Shown: positions 14,073-20,969 of the stretch, in pieces
How the letters are laid out: every line of letters starts with the position of its first letter
Position numbering within the stretch: the stretch's first letter is position 1
Source: a virus
Length of the DNA stretch: 27,300 nucleotides
Direction: 5' to 3' (one strand)
IMG/VR virus record: IMGVR_UViG_3300027782_000298
Location: 1-27,300 of that record
Program-made: the position numbers and the translations under genes
The notes under the pieces: generated by a model
Told to the model about the DNA's origin: nothing
The model's input: only the letters and a program-made list of their open reading frames with translations
Databases searched by the model: none

Positions 14073-14270
14073 ATGCTAAGTCATATCAAAGATGTTATTG
14101 GCGACAAAGCCATTATTTCTACAGAGCCTTTTGGGGTAGATGAGGAAAGGCAGTTAATAGCATTTGAGGTCAATGACTTAGCTGCTGTACTTCGTGATGT
14201 AATACAGGTCTGTGCCGACTGTTGTGTAAATACTACAGACAGGGAAGCAATTTTAGAATTATTGAATTAA
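14073..14270 (+). CDS. 65-residue acidic protein, unknown
   Basis: ATG 14073 is chosen over ATG 14067 because AGGAG lies immediately before the latter and about 7 bases before the former. The protein is acidic, with NDLAAVLRDVIQVCADCC near the middle and three Cys in total (two adjacent), and ends AILELLN. No family recognised. It lies between the SSB-like and exonuclease genes of the recombination cassette. Confidence 0.6.
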   Translation: MLSHIKDVIGDKAIISTEPFGVDEERQLIAFEVNDLAAVLRDVIQVCADCCVNTTDREAILELLN

Positions 14271-14289
14271 GCAGTTTAAAGGGGAAAAC

Positions 14290-15036
14290 ATGAGTCAGCA
14301 TTGGTATTGCGCTTTAACTGGCGCACCAAGATATACAAAACTGGGCAAGAACGGCAAAGAACGCTCAGTAACGCTTCGTGACGCTAAAGCAGAGCCTGGT
14401 ACTTTAGTTCCATCTGTGTCTACCATAAATGGGCAATTATCCAAAGATGGGCTAAATACATGGCTTCAAACAGAGGCCATTAAAGCTGCTGCGGAAAATC
14501 CACGCCAAGAAGGTGAAGAAGAAAAAGACTACATCAGCCGAGTGCTGGAATTGTCTAAGAGAAAATCCCAAGAAGCTATGACTAGGGGAACTCTTATACA
14601 TGACTTTATAGAGAGCTTCTACAACCAAGAATATTTACCAGAGATGCCTACCTATGTCCGTAAGGTAGATGAGGCTATAACGGCTCATTTTGGGGCGCAG
14701 CTATGGATTGCAGAGCAAAGTCTGGTTAACCAAGAAGGCTATGGCGGCAAGTGTGATTTATATTGCAAAGCAAAAGGGGACTTTGGTGGGGTTGTTATTG
14801 ACTTTAAGACGACAGAAAAATCCCCTGGTGATTTAACACCCTATCTAGAGCATACACTACAGCTTGCAGCCTATAGAGAGGTGTTAGCACCTACCGCTAG
14901 GTGTGCAAATGTGTATATAAATGGCGTAACTGGGGAAGTTGCCATCTATGAACACAGCGAGCAAGACATTCGTGATGGGTACGAAATGTTTTTGGCTTTA
15001 TTAAAAATATACAAACTTAAAACTGGTTTAAACTAA
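14290..15036 (+). CDS. PD-(D/E)XK exonuclease, RecB/Cas4-like
   Basis: A 248-residue nuclease of the RecB/Cas4 type. GTLIHDFIE (100-108, with H104) is the first motif, D156 in GGKCDLY and D171/K173 in VIDFKTTEK the catalytic core, and QLAAYREV (191-198) the trailing QxxxY motif. Such phage enzymes resect DNA to load an annealing protein, here ERF. N-terminal residues 10-60 (TGAPRYTK, then PSVSTINGQLSKDGLNTW) match relatives in this family. AAGGGGAA precedes the ATG by 5 bases. Confidence 0.85.
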   Translation: MSQHWYCALTGAPRYTKLGKNGKERSVTLRDAKAEPGTLVPSVSTINGQLSKDGLNTWLQTEAIKAAAENPRQEGEEEKDYISRVLELSKRKSQEAMTRGTLIHDFIESFYNQEYLPEMPTYVRKVDEAITAHFGAQLWIAEQSLVNQEGYGGKCDLYCKAKGDFGGVVIDFKTTEKSPGDLTPYLEHTLQLAAYREVLAPTARCANVYINGVTGEVAIYEHSEQDIRDGYEMFLALLKIYKLKTGLN

Positions 15037-15356
15037 TTCACGAGGCGGTAGGTGTGCTTTCCCCTTTGCACAACCACACATCACGGAGTCCTGCCGCCTC
15101 ACCTTATTTAAGGGCGCTAAGCCGCCATAACAGGATGCAGTAAGTTAGGGTTTTTGCGGCTTTCCACCTAACAGCTAGTAACTGCTAAATGTTGCCCTGT
15201 TGTATTTATGCAAAACTTAGGGTAAACACCTATGTAAAAGACTTACAATTACTAATAAATTAGCTACATCAGGTCATCACACTAGTTAGACAAGTACTCG
15301 CAGACGAACGCTCATCATAGAATTTGACCTGATATTTTTTTAAAAAGGGGAATTAA
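15037..15356 (+). ncRNA. 320-base structured non-coding region, possible RNA
   Basis: No credible gene fits here. It holds several inverted repeats. An 11-base stem with one wobble, 15042-15052 with 15090-15100, encloses a hairpin at 15053-15057 with 15068-15072. Nested helices follow: 15127-15134/15196-15203, 15137-15141/15181-15185 and 15144-15149/15167-15172. The hexamer-closed loop contains GCGGCTT (15156-15162), complementary to AAGCCGC at 15119-15125, which would form a pseudoknot. The end is a 9-base stem and T-run. Some 6-7-base pairings are expected by chance in 300 bases, so folding is suggested, not proven. It lies between two plus-strand genes, ends before an AAGGGGAA site, and could alternatively be an origin or leader. 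No known RNA family recognised. Confidence 0.4.
15268..15341 (+). terminator. Long-loop terminator-like inverted repeat
   Basis: ATCAGGTCA (15268-15276) pairs perfectly with TGACCTGAT (15325-15333), followed by A and seven T. The 48-base loop is long for an ordinary terminator, but the stem plus T-run is the expected form, perhaps with inner pairing. The lipoprotein SD lies just beyond, so a promoter would be needed downstream or readthrough allowed. Confidence 0.4.
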
Positions 15357-15608
15357 ATGAAACGATTATTTTTATTTGCACCATTAGGTTTGGTTGCTTG
15401 CAGTTCTTTTGATGTACCAAATGCAAACCTTGAAACTGACAAAACCACTTACCACATGAGTAGAAGCCAGGTAATCCTTGGAATAAATGAGTGTGAGTCT
15501 GCTGGCACAAGACCAGTTGTTATTAGCGCCAAGCGCAAAATCAACGGTGTGACATCAGATGTACCTGTAGAGGTAACTTGCCACCCACGCTATAAGATTT
15601 TTAATTGA
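15357..15608 (+). CDS. Small phage lipoprotein
   Basis: An 83-residue protein with a type II signal: KRLFLFAPLGLVAC, Cys 15 being the lipidated residue of the LVAC box. The mature part contains YHMSRSQVILGINECESAG, then AKRKINGVTSDVPVEVTC, a pattern found in many small phage proteins. It would be anchored in the host membrane and might alter the surface or block superinfection; function is unproven. AAGGGGAA stands 6 bases upstream. Confidence 0.8.
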   Translation: MKRLFLFAPLGLVACSSFDVPNANLETDKTTYHMSRSQVILGINECESAGTRPVVISAKRKINGVTSDVPVEVTCHPRYKIFN

Positions 15609-15865
15609 TTAGCGAGTATGTAAGGCGTGTATTTGAGGGAGAAGCGCCCTGTGATAAGTGCGACCAAGCATCAGACTGTAAAGAGTTTGAATGGGCTTGC
15701 AGGGCGTTTTCTTCTTATGTCTTAAATGGCACATTTCAAGATTTTACGGTTCGTATGCCTACTAAAGTCATGTTTAACAAAATCTTTAAAGAAGATGACA
15801 AAGCGCTTAAAAACTATTTAAAGTCAATTAGGGCTAAAAACAACCAAGACACATTGTTTGATTAG
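15605..15865 (+). CDS. Four-cysteine small protein, unknown
   Basis: An 86-residue protein with C16xxC19, C25 and C32 in a CDKCDQASDCKEFEWAC stretch, resembling a small zinc or Fe-S binding knuckle. The rest is helical and basic (RMPTKVMFNKIFKEDDKALKNYLKSIRAK). The start is TTG at 15605, overlapping the lipoprotein stop (TTGA). No family recognised. It is part of a run of short early genes linked by overlaps. Confidence 0.65.
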   Translation: MISEYVRRVFEGEAPCDKCDQASDCKEFEWACRAFSSYVLNGTFQDFTVRMPTKVMFNKIFKEDDKALKNYLKSIRAKNNQDTLFD

Positions 15866-15872
15866 GGTAAAA

Positions 15873-16052
15873 ATGAATATTCAAATTGAAATAGTCAAAG
15901 AAAATGAAGATGGTTCAGCCGATGCTTTGGTGCATTTTGACAAAGAAGGTCTTGGAATATTGGTAGAAACTGGAATTATTAGTATTTTGCGCCAATATAT
16001 TGAACAGGAAAAAAATGCTAGTAAAAGAAAAAGACGGAAGTCTAACGGTTAA
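15873..16052 (+). CDS. 59-residue small conserved phage protein
   Basis: The start is ATG 15873, with AGGG upstream; an in-frame TTG at 15858 is less likely. The sequence, IEIVKENEDGSADALVHFDKEG then GIISILRQYIEQEKNA with a basic KRKRRKS tail, resembles short phage proteins with a beta-hairpin and helix, function unknown. It overlaps the next gene by about 38 bases. Confidence 0.65.
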   Translation: MNIQIEIVKENEDGSADALVHFDKEGLGILVETGIISILRQYIEQEKNASKRKRRKSNG

Positions 16053-16269
16053 TGTGAATGGGGGAAAAGTAACTATGAGTACACGCAGCTATGGAATGAT
16101 GGGTAAAACCTATAAATCGGCTCAGGAAGCGTTTAAAGATGCCGACTACTATGTAGCTATACAACGACCTGAAAAAAGCGAACAGGGAGTGTTTTGGGGC
16201 TTTGTAGGGGCATTGCTGATTGTAGCTATATTTGGATACGGTTTTTTCTTGACTATTAACCGTTTTTAG
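16015..16269 (+). CDS. 84-residue protein with C-terminal membrane anchor
   Basis: ATG 16015 follows AGGA and is preferred over the TTG at 16000. The soluble N-terminal 55 residues (SLTVNVNGGKVTMSTRSYG, then YKSAQEAFKDADYYVAI) precede one membrane helix, VFWGFVGALLIVAIFGYGFF (about 60-80). The topology is probably N-in with a short tail, and the function is unknown. The end overlaps the endolysin stop convergently by 14 bases, with no terminator between. Confidence 0.6.
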   Translation: MLVKEKDGSLTVNVNGGKVTMSTRSYGMMGKTYKSAQEAFKDADYYVAIQRPEKSEQGVFWGFVGALLIVAIFGYGFFLTINRF

Positions 16270-16768
16270 TCATTTGCAGGGCTTCGGCTTCTTCGCTATC
16301 TACACGGTTAAGCCAGCCCTTGCCAAATATGGGAAAGTTCTTTAATGAACGGTAGTATTCCCTGCGAGATTCAGAGAATTTTGCGATAAGAGTTGCACTA
16401 TTACTGTCGGAAATAAGTCCTCTTGTTGCAGGGCCAATAACTCCGTCAGGTACGCATCCAATAGATGACTGAAGCAGCTTAACGCTCCTACCTGGCCCTG
16501 CGTTAACTCCCATTGAAAACACAACAAAGTCGAGTCCCCTAGGTAATACTTCTCCATAGCAAGGCCTCCAGTATTTCAATTCATATAAAGGTGCTACATC
16601 TTCTTTAGTTAGCTTTTTAAGGCTTTCTACAGTATGACCTATATATTCTTCCCAGACACGCTTGGTAACGCCTAAGTTTGTTTCGCCACCTGGGTCAGAG
16701 GGATGATTTACCCAGCCACCTTCAGCTTTTAATACTAAATCTAAACACTCTTTAAAATTGCCAATCAT
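16256..16768 (-). CDS. Endolysin, GH108-type N-acetylmuramidase
   Basis: A 170-residue lysozyme-like enzyme. The catalytic region EGGWVNHPSDPGGETNLGVT (from E16) is the GH108 signature, and the C-terminal half (AGPGRSVKLLQSSIG, then PDGVIGPATRGL) is the predicted peptidoglycan-binding module common to this architecture. It cleaves the glycan chain to release progeny. No signal peptide or SAR helix is visible, so export needs a holin, present upstream. The ATG overlaps the spanin stop (ATGA). Confidence 0.92.
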   Translation of the reverse strand: MIGNFKECLDLVLKAEGGWVNHPSDPGGETNLGVTKRVWEEYIGHTVESLKKLTKEDVAPLYELKYWRPCYGEVLPRGLDFVVFSMGVNAGPGRSVKLLQSSIGCVPDGVIGPATRGLISDSNSATLIAKFSESRREYYRSLKNFPIFGKGWLNRVDSEEAEALQMTKNG

Positions 16769-17169
16769 TTGATGTCTATCTGTTGCCTAATCCAGTCTTG
16801 CAAAGCTATTGTTTGGGCTGTGGTTTCAGCGCAGAGTCCAGCAATTTCGTTGTAGGCGGCAATAACATTAGCTGTGCTGGGGGCTGAGGAAATGCCTGAC
16901 ACTCCACCGCTACTGGGGTTGTTCCACACGCTAGTAGACTTATAGTACTGGCGCACAGCAGCAAGTTTAGCTTCGTATTCATTTTCAATGCCTTTCGTTA
17001 CTAGGGCTTGTTGTTTAGTAATTGATGCTACTTGTGCTTCTTGAGCTTTGGCGGTGTTTAAGACTTCTAGCTTAAATGCCTTGTAATCTAAGTTGCGGAC
17101 ATACCAACCAGTAGAAAAGGCAACAACAAGAAGTGCGCCAGCAATCCCAAGTTTCCAGTAATCTATCAT
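16765..17169 (-). CDS. Inner-membrane spanin, Rz-like
   Basis: A 134-residue type II membrane protein with a single N-terminal span (KLGIAGALLVVAFSTGWYV, about 6-24), then a helical periplasmic domain with coiled-coil features (NTAKAQEAQVASITKQQALV). It is the i-spanin that, with Rz1, fuses inner and outer membranes in the last lysis step. The Rz1 frame is nested inside it. It overlaps the holin-like and endolysin genes by ATGA junctions. Confidence 0.82.
   Translation of the reverse strand: MIDYWKLGIAGALLVVAFSTGWYVRNLDYKAFKLEVLNTAKAQEAQVASITKQQALVTKGIENEYEAKLAAVRQYYKSTSVWNNPSSGGVSGISSAPSTANVIAAYNEIAGLCAETTAQTIALQDWIRQQIDIK
16806..16982 (-). CDS. Outer-membrane spanin lipoprotein, Rz1-like, nested in Rz
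   Basis: A 58-residue lipoprotein in a different frame, wholly inside the Rz-like gene. ATG 16982 has AAAGG eight bases upstream. The signal peptide ends in the lipobox LLAC (Cys 19), leaving a mature segment rich in Pro (FPQPPAQLMLLPPTT, then KPQPKQ). Nested Rz1 genes of this kind pair with Rz in many Gram-negative phages. It acts in the outer membrane and implies a host with an outer membrane. Confidence 0.85.
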   Translation of the reverse strand: MNTKLNLLLCASTISLLACGTTPVAVECQAFPQPPAQLMLLPPTTKLLDSALKPQPKQ

Positions 17170-17342
17170 TTTAAAGGCCCAGTAGTAATAAAGCGCAATA
17201 TAGCAGTAGTAATACCAATGCTAACGAGAATAACGCCATAATATTTAGCATCAATGACCGACTGTAGGTAAGGGAATCCAGCCTCTAATGCGCCAAATAC
17301 AACTAACGCAAAAGAGAACCACATTGTCCTACTGCGTATCAT
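17166..17342 (-). CDS. Holin-like two-span membrane protein
   Basis: Starting at ATG 17342 gives 58 residues: a basic N-terminus (MIRSRT), two predicted membrane helices (about 8-26 and 35-52) and a short FITTGPLK end typical of small phage holin-region proteins. The ATG overlaps the stop of the upstream gene (ATGA), explaining the absence of an SD. ATG 17375, with AGG upstream, is an alternative that adds residues within the overlapping gene. It would form inner-membrane lesions to release endolysin. Confidence 0.68.
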   Translation of the reverse strand: MIRSRTMWFSFALVVFGALEAGFPYLQSVIDAKYYGVILVSIGITTAILRFITTGPLK

Positions 17343-17503
17343 TTTGGCACTTCGAAACCGTGTGTAATGAGCCATAGATAACCTAGCAAAGCAATAAAAG
17401 CATAGCCTATAGTTCTTAAAGAAAACCATCCAAACTGGGTGACTTTCTCATTAAGCCATTCTTTAATAGCTTCTTTAACAACATCTTTGTCTAGGTCTGC
17501 CAT
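17339..17503 (-). CDS. 54-residue single-span membrane protein in the lysis cassette
   Basis: The frame runs from ATG 17503 to TGA 17339-17341. An amphipathic N-terminal helix (ADLDKDVVKEAIKEWLNEK) precedes one membrane helix, TIGYAFIALLGYLWLITHG (31-49). Its TGA overlaps the holin-like ATG, so both are co-translated. The arrangement of a one-span and a two-span protein suggests a holin and antiholin pair, but which is which cannot be read here. Confidence 0.72.
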   Translation of the reverse strand: MADLDKDVVKEAIKEWLNEKVTQFGWFSLRTIGYAFIALLGYLWLITHGFEVPK

Positions 17504-17509
17504 AACTGC

Positions 17510-17665
17510 TCACTTTTTGGTTGGTTTACGAACAGTTTTCTTGGCGGCTACTTTTGTAGCTTTCTTAGCAACAGGCTTAACTTCTTTTTTTGCAGGAAAG
17601 TCAAAGGTTTCAATCTTTGGTTGAAATCCAAACTTGTCTAATATCCATGTGAATGTAAAGTTCAT
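17510..17665 (-). CDS. 51-residue Lys/Ala-rich basic protein
   Basis: Short N-terminal FTFTWILDKFGFQPK segment, then a tail of KK and AKK repeats (KKEVKPVAKKATKVAAKKTV) like histone H1 or HU tails. It has no membrane span and sits between the lysis genes and the tail-assembly gene. It may bind DNA or polyphosphate, or be a small structural accessory. I know no assigned function. Only seven bases separate its stop from the next gene. Confidence 0.68.
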   Translation of the reverse strand: MNFTFTWILDKFGFQPKIETFDFPAKKEVKPVAKKATKVAAKKTVRKPTKK

Positions 17666-17667
17666 AG

Positions 17668-18072
17668 TTACGCCTTAATGGCTCGTAAGCCTTCTAAAGT
17701 TGTTGCGGCATCTGCTAATTTAGTAATATCACGCAGACGGTTTTTTTCAGCAACGATAGCTGTAGTGTCGCTACCAGCTTCTTGCGCTCTTTGGAAAGCT
17801 ACATCTTGTGCAGTAAGCAAAGGATTGCGCTCTACTCTCAGACGCTTTTTGGTGATTTCTTTAGCTTTAGATAAATTAACTTCTACTTTGCCGCCTATTA
17901 GCTCCCAAGCATCAAAGAAGTCATTGTGCTCATTAGGTAAAGACGAAATATCAACAATTAAAGAGCCTTGCGGTGTATCTTTTTCTTGTACCGCTTCAAT
18001 AGAAATTTCGCCAGCAGGAATACATACTGCAACATTTCCAGCTTCAGTTGTATAAATGATTGCTTGTGACAT
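17668..18072 (-). CDS. Tail fibre-associated chaperone-type protein
   Basis: A 134-residue protein located immediately after the fibre gene. The C-terminal half (AKEITKKRLRVERNPLL, then DVAFQRAQEAGSD and NRLRDITKLADAATT) matches small phage proteins encoded behind fibre genes and thought to assist fibre assembly. The N-terminal half is beta-rich. AAGGAT stands before the ATG at 18072. Role is inferred from position and family resemblance. Confidence 0.65.
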   Translation of the reverse strand: MSQAIIYTTEAGNVAVCIPAGEISIEAVQEKDTPQGSLIVDISSLPNEHNDFFDAWELIGGKVEVNLSKAKEITKKRLRVERNPLLTAQDVAFQRAQEAGSDTTAIVAEKNRLRDITKLADAATTLEGLRAIKA

Positions 18073-18081
18073 TTTTTATCC

Positions 18082-19122
18082 TTAAGTGCTAAATATTGCA
18101 ATTCTACAATCAGCAACATCGCTATTGCCAGGGTCTAAATTAGTTGCTCTGTATGCTGTTTGAAATCTATACGCTGATGTAGTAACCGAGTATGTTGATA
18201 TTGTTCCGTTTAAATTAGAACTTGCTGGCACATCACCAATTCCTGAAGCATTACCTATAGCTGCGTAATTAGTATTAGACATAGATGTTGTAAATGTTAC
18301 GGTGTAATCCCCTGTGGCGTTTCGAGTAACGCTTGAAACATTGAAAGAGGAGCGAATAGTCGCAGTAGTACCATTAAAATCTACCCATGCTCTTGTAGAA
18401 CCTTTAATGCAATTAGTAGTAGAAGTGGTGGTTGTGCCATCACTTATGCTTGGAAAAGCTAAAGTAGTGCCATTAAATGTAAGGTTAGCAGAACCAGCCA
18501 AAGCTCCACTATTGTTGTATTGAACTTGTGTATTTGAGCCGCCTGCAACACCGCCTATAGGAATCCAACTAGCAGCATAATATCCTTCAAAATTGCTTAA
18601 AGTGCTGTTGTAGCGCAACATACCTGTCGCTGGAGTAGGCTGTTGAGCAGTTGTTCCTACTGGTATTTTTAATGCTCCTGTGCCATTAAATTGGCTATTT
18701 GCGGCAAATGTAGCAACTCCAGTTACATCAAGAGTGCTAGATAAGGTAGTAGCACCAGTAACTCCTAGTGTGCTATTTGCAGACAAAGTAGTAAATTTAC
18801 CGCTAGAGCGTGTAGTTTCACCAATCGTTGTACCGTTGATTGTGCCGCCAGTAATGTTTACATTGGTAGTAGTAGCGGCTACAAATTGGTCATATTCAAT
18901 AGCGTTTCCAGCTACTGTGCCAGGCTCAAGGTTAGTAATCTTGTTGGTGTTCATGTCTAAATCACCAACCATCGGTGTTTGACCATCAGAAGCAACAGAA
19001 CCAGTTAAGGCTGAAGCAATGTCTGTAAGGGTGCTATTTGCCCATGTGGAGGCAATAACTGTACCTGTAACTACTGGATTACCAGCAGGTAGGTTATATG
19101 TTCCTGTGCCGTTTCTACTCAT
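18082..19122 (-). CDS. Tail fibre protein
   Basis: A 346-residue Gly/Thr/Asn/Ser-rich fibre. The N-terminus (NGTGTYNLPAGNPVVTGTVI) recalls adaptor ends of fibres. A shaft with TGGTINGTTIG (about residues 88-98), repeats of VTGATTL and a LRYNSTLSNFEGYY segment follow. The C-terminal domain (STRAWVDFNGTTATIRSSF, then GDYTVTFTTSM) is a known fibre-tip type. It shares the TGGTINGTTIG module with the fibre at the left edge, so the two fibres are partial paralogues. The ATG overlaps the preceding stop (ATGA). Confidence 0.85.
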   Translation of the reverse strand: MSRNGTGTYNLPAGNPVVTGTVIASTWANSTLTDIASALTGSVASDGQTPMVGDLDMNTNKITNLEPGTVAGNAIEYDQFVAATTTNVNITGGTINGTTIGETTRSSGKFTTLSANSTLGVTGATTLSSTLDVTGVATFAANSQFNGTGALKIPVGTTAQQPTPATGMLRYNSTLSNFEGYYAASWIPIGGVAGGSNTQVQYNNSGALAGSANLTFNGTTLAFPSISDGTTTTSTTNCIKGSTRAWVDFNGTTATIRSSFNVSSVTRNATGDYTVTFTTSMSNTNYAAIGNASGIGDVPASSNLNGTISTYSVTTSAYRFQTAYRATNLDPGNSDVADCRIAIFST

Positions 19123-20960
19123 TTTTTCTTCCTTAATGCTTCAGCTAAAGGGTTGTAATTAATTGACTCTTGAATTTGCTTTTTAAGGGCAGTTTCTTTG
19201 CCTTTTTGGGCAGCATAACTAGCTAGATTACTAACGCCAGGCACACGAATACCACCTATTTTATCAAGTGCAGTAATAATTGCACTAGAAGTGTTGGAGT
19301 AGTTAGCAGCGCCTTTTAATGGGGCATTGACATTAATAGTGGTTTCTAGCAAATTTCTAATTTCTTGTGCGCCAGCTTTGCCAAATATATAGTCTAATTT
19401 GCCGTCTTGGTCTAACTGTGTTACTACAGACTTAAATTTAGCAGGGGAAACTACAGGATTACCAAATGAGTCTACATCTACAGATTGAGAAACCTTGTCT
19501 TTAATGTATTGAATAGTTTGACCTTGCAACTCTTTAAATGCTTGCTGACCTTCTGGGCCTGCTTTCTTTAAAGTCATGCCAATAGCACGAACATCATCTA
19601 ATGAACCATTTAAAATAGCATGGTCAAATACATCTTCAAATGCTACTGAACGGTCTGTAGTGCCTGGTTTTTGACGCAATAATTTATCTACATAACCAAC
19701 ATTTTCAAACTCACGACCAAACTTAGTACGCAGTTTACGAGCTTCTTGATACAACTCGCCACCTTGACCTTCAGTCATTTGATTAATAAGGTTTTTCATG
19801 GTTCTGGCATGACCTTCGCCAACTGTGCCAGGCTCGTAGTTTTTATTAATAAACTGGTAAATATCTTCTAAATTATTAATAGAAATTTGACCTGTTTTAT
19901 TCTTAGGGTCATTTTTGGCAATTTCTTCATCAACAGCGCTAATAATTGGTGCTAATTTACGCTTAACAGTAGGCGTTTGCTCATCAATATAAGCCTTTAA
20001 TGGAGCATAAGATACTGGTTGCTGTGTTTCACCAGATTCTCTAGCGGCAGTATAAGCAGCATTAATTTCTGCTTTAGCTTTGTTTGCAGCACCTACCAAT
20101 GCCTTGTCTACTACTCGACCAGTTTCACGCAAACCATAGGTTTCTTTGCCTGTAGCGTCTACAAATGCGTCAAAGTTTTGCAAAATAGCGTCATTACGCT
20201 TGGCTTGAGCTTCAATTAAAGGTTTGCCTAATTCTGTAAAACTCTTAGGCGTTTCAATTTCAAACTTTTGCTGACCTAAATCACGCAATGCCTGACCTTT
20301 GCTTAACTCTACAGGCACTCTTAATTGTTGTGCCATTTGTACTCTGCTTACCGCTTCAGGCACTTCAGCAGCGCCTACTCCTGAAACTGTTACAGAAGCA
20401 TTTGGCTCTCTACGCAATGCTTGAGCCATTGTGTTTACTGCTGGTCTAGCAGATTGAACCGCTTGACTAATTGCAGGTCTAACAGCGCCAGCAGCTTGAA
20501 TGGCAGAAGGAATAGCGCCAATATTTCCAAGATAAGGTGGTATTTTTGCTGTTTCTAATGCACCGCCAATGGACTCTAAAGCGCCCACAGAAGCAGGGGA
20601 TGTTGGCTGAAACTGTGTTGCTTGCCTTGCTTGTCGGTAATATTCATTTTGAGCTTGTGGACTACCGCCTTCTATAGCGTTTCTACCAACCCCATAAATC
20701 ATTGATGCAGGCATAGAAACCATTGCACTACCAATAGTTGCAGGTACTTCATACAAAGCCTTTAACTTGTCTATCATTGAAGTTTTAGGTTCTTCAATAG
20801 GCACTTGCTTTGGCATTTGACTTGCCACTAATGGCACATCAGGCTGTAAAGTAGTCGTTTTAGGCGCAACAGAGCCAGCTAATTTAGCTTGTAACTGAGC
20901 TTTTGTTACCCCTTCAGGAACATCTTTAACAAGAGTGCCATCTGGCATTAAAACATCCAT
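19119..20960 (-). CDS. Large helical virion protein, probable ejection protein
   Basis: A 613-residue protein, mostly alpha-helical, beginning MPDGTLVKDVPEGVTKAQ. It has hydrophobic Ala/Gly segments around residues 90-180 (AIPSAIQAAGAVRPAI), a long charged helical middle and a basic end. Its position among the tail-module genes and the Ala-rich helical make-up suggest an internal or ejected virion protein that crosses the host envelope with the DNA. No catalytic motif is seen. AAGGAC precedes the ATG at 20960. Confidence 0.6.
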   Translation of the reverse strand: MDVLMPDGTLVKDVPEGVTKAQLQAKLAGSVAPKTTTLQPDVPLVASQMPKQVPIEEPKTSMIDKLKALYEVPATIGSAMVSMPASMIYGVGRNAIEGGSPQAQNEYYRQARQATQFQPTSPASVGALESIGGALETAKIPPYLGNIGAIPSAIQAAGAVRPAISQAVQSARPAVNTMAQALRREPNASVTVSGVGAAEVPEAVSRVQMAQQLRVPVELSKGQALRDLGQQKFEIETPKSFTELGKPLIEAQAKRNDAILQNFDAFVDATGKETYGLRETGRVVDKALVGAANKAKAEINAAYTAARESGETQQPVSYAPLKAYIDEQTPTVKRKLAPIISAVDEEIAKNDPKNKTGQISINNLEDIYQFINKNYEPGTVGEGHARTMKNLINQMTEGQGGELYQEARKLRTKFGREFENVGYVDKLLRQKPGTTDRSVAFEDVFDHAILNGSLDDVRAIGMTLKKAGPEGQQAFKELQGQTIQYIKDKVSQSVDVDSFGNPVVSPAKFKSVVTQLDQDGKLDYIFGKAGAQEIRNLLETTINVNAPLKGAANYSNTSSAIITALDKIGGIRVPGVSNLASYAAQKGKETALKKQIQESINYNPLAEALRKKK

Positions 20961-20969
20961 GTCTTGTCC

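Noticed and set aside
5907-15153. Shared AGTTAGGGTTT motif near 5913 (minus) and 15143 (plus)
   Set aside because: An 11-base match is expected many times by chance in a window of this size, so it is not evidence of a shared element.
15189-15263. 24-residue frame in the non-coding region
   Set aside because: No SD, no family resemblance, and it coincides with a predicted helix side and loop.
15037-15356. tRNA or tmRNA
   Set aside because: No cloverleaf with a GTTCGA-type arm and no tmRNA-like ends were found.
17678-18055. 125-residue plus-strand frame
   Set aside because: Mirror frame of the 134-residue fibre-associated gene; no SD and Ser-rich shadow composition.
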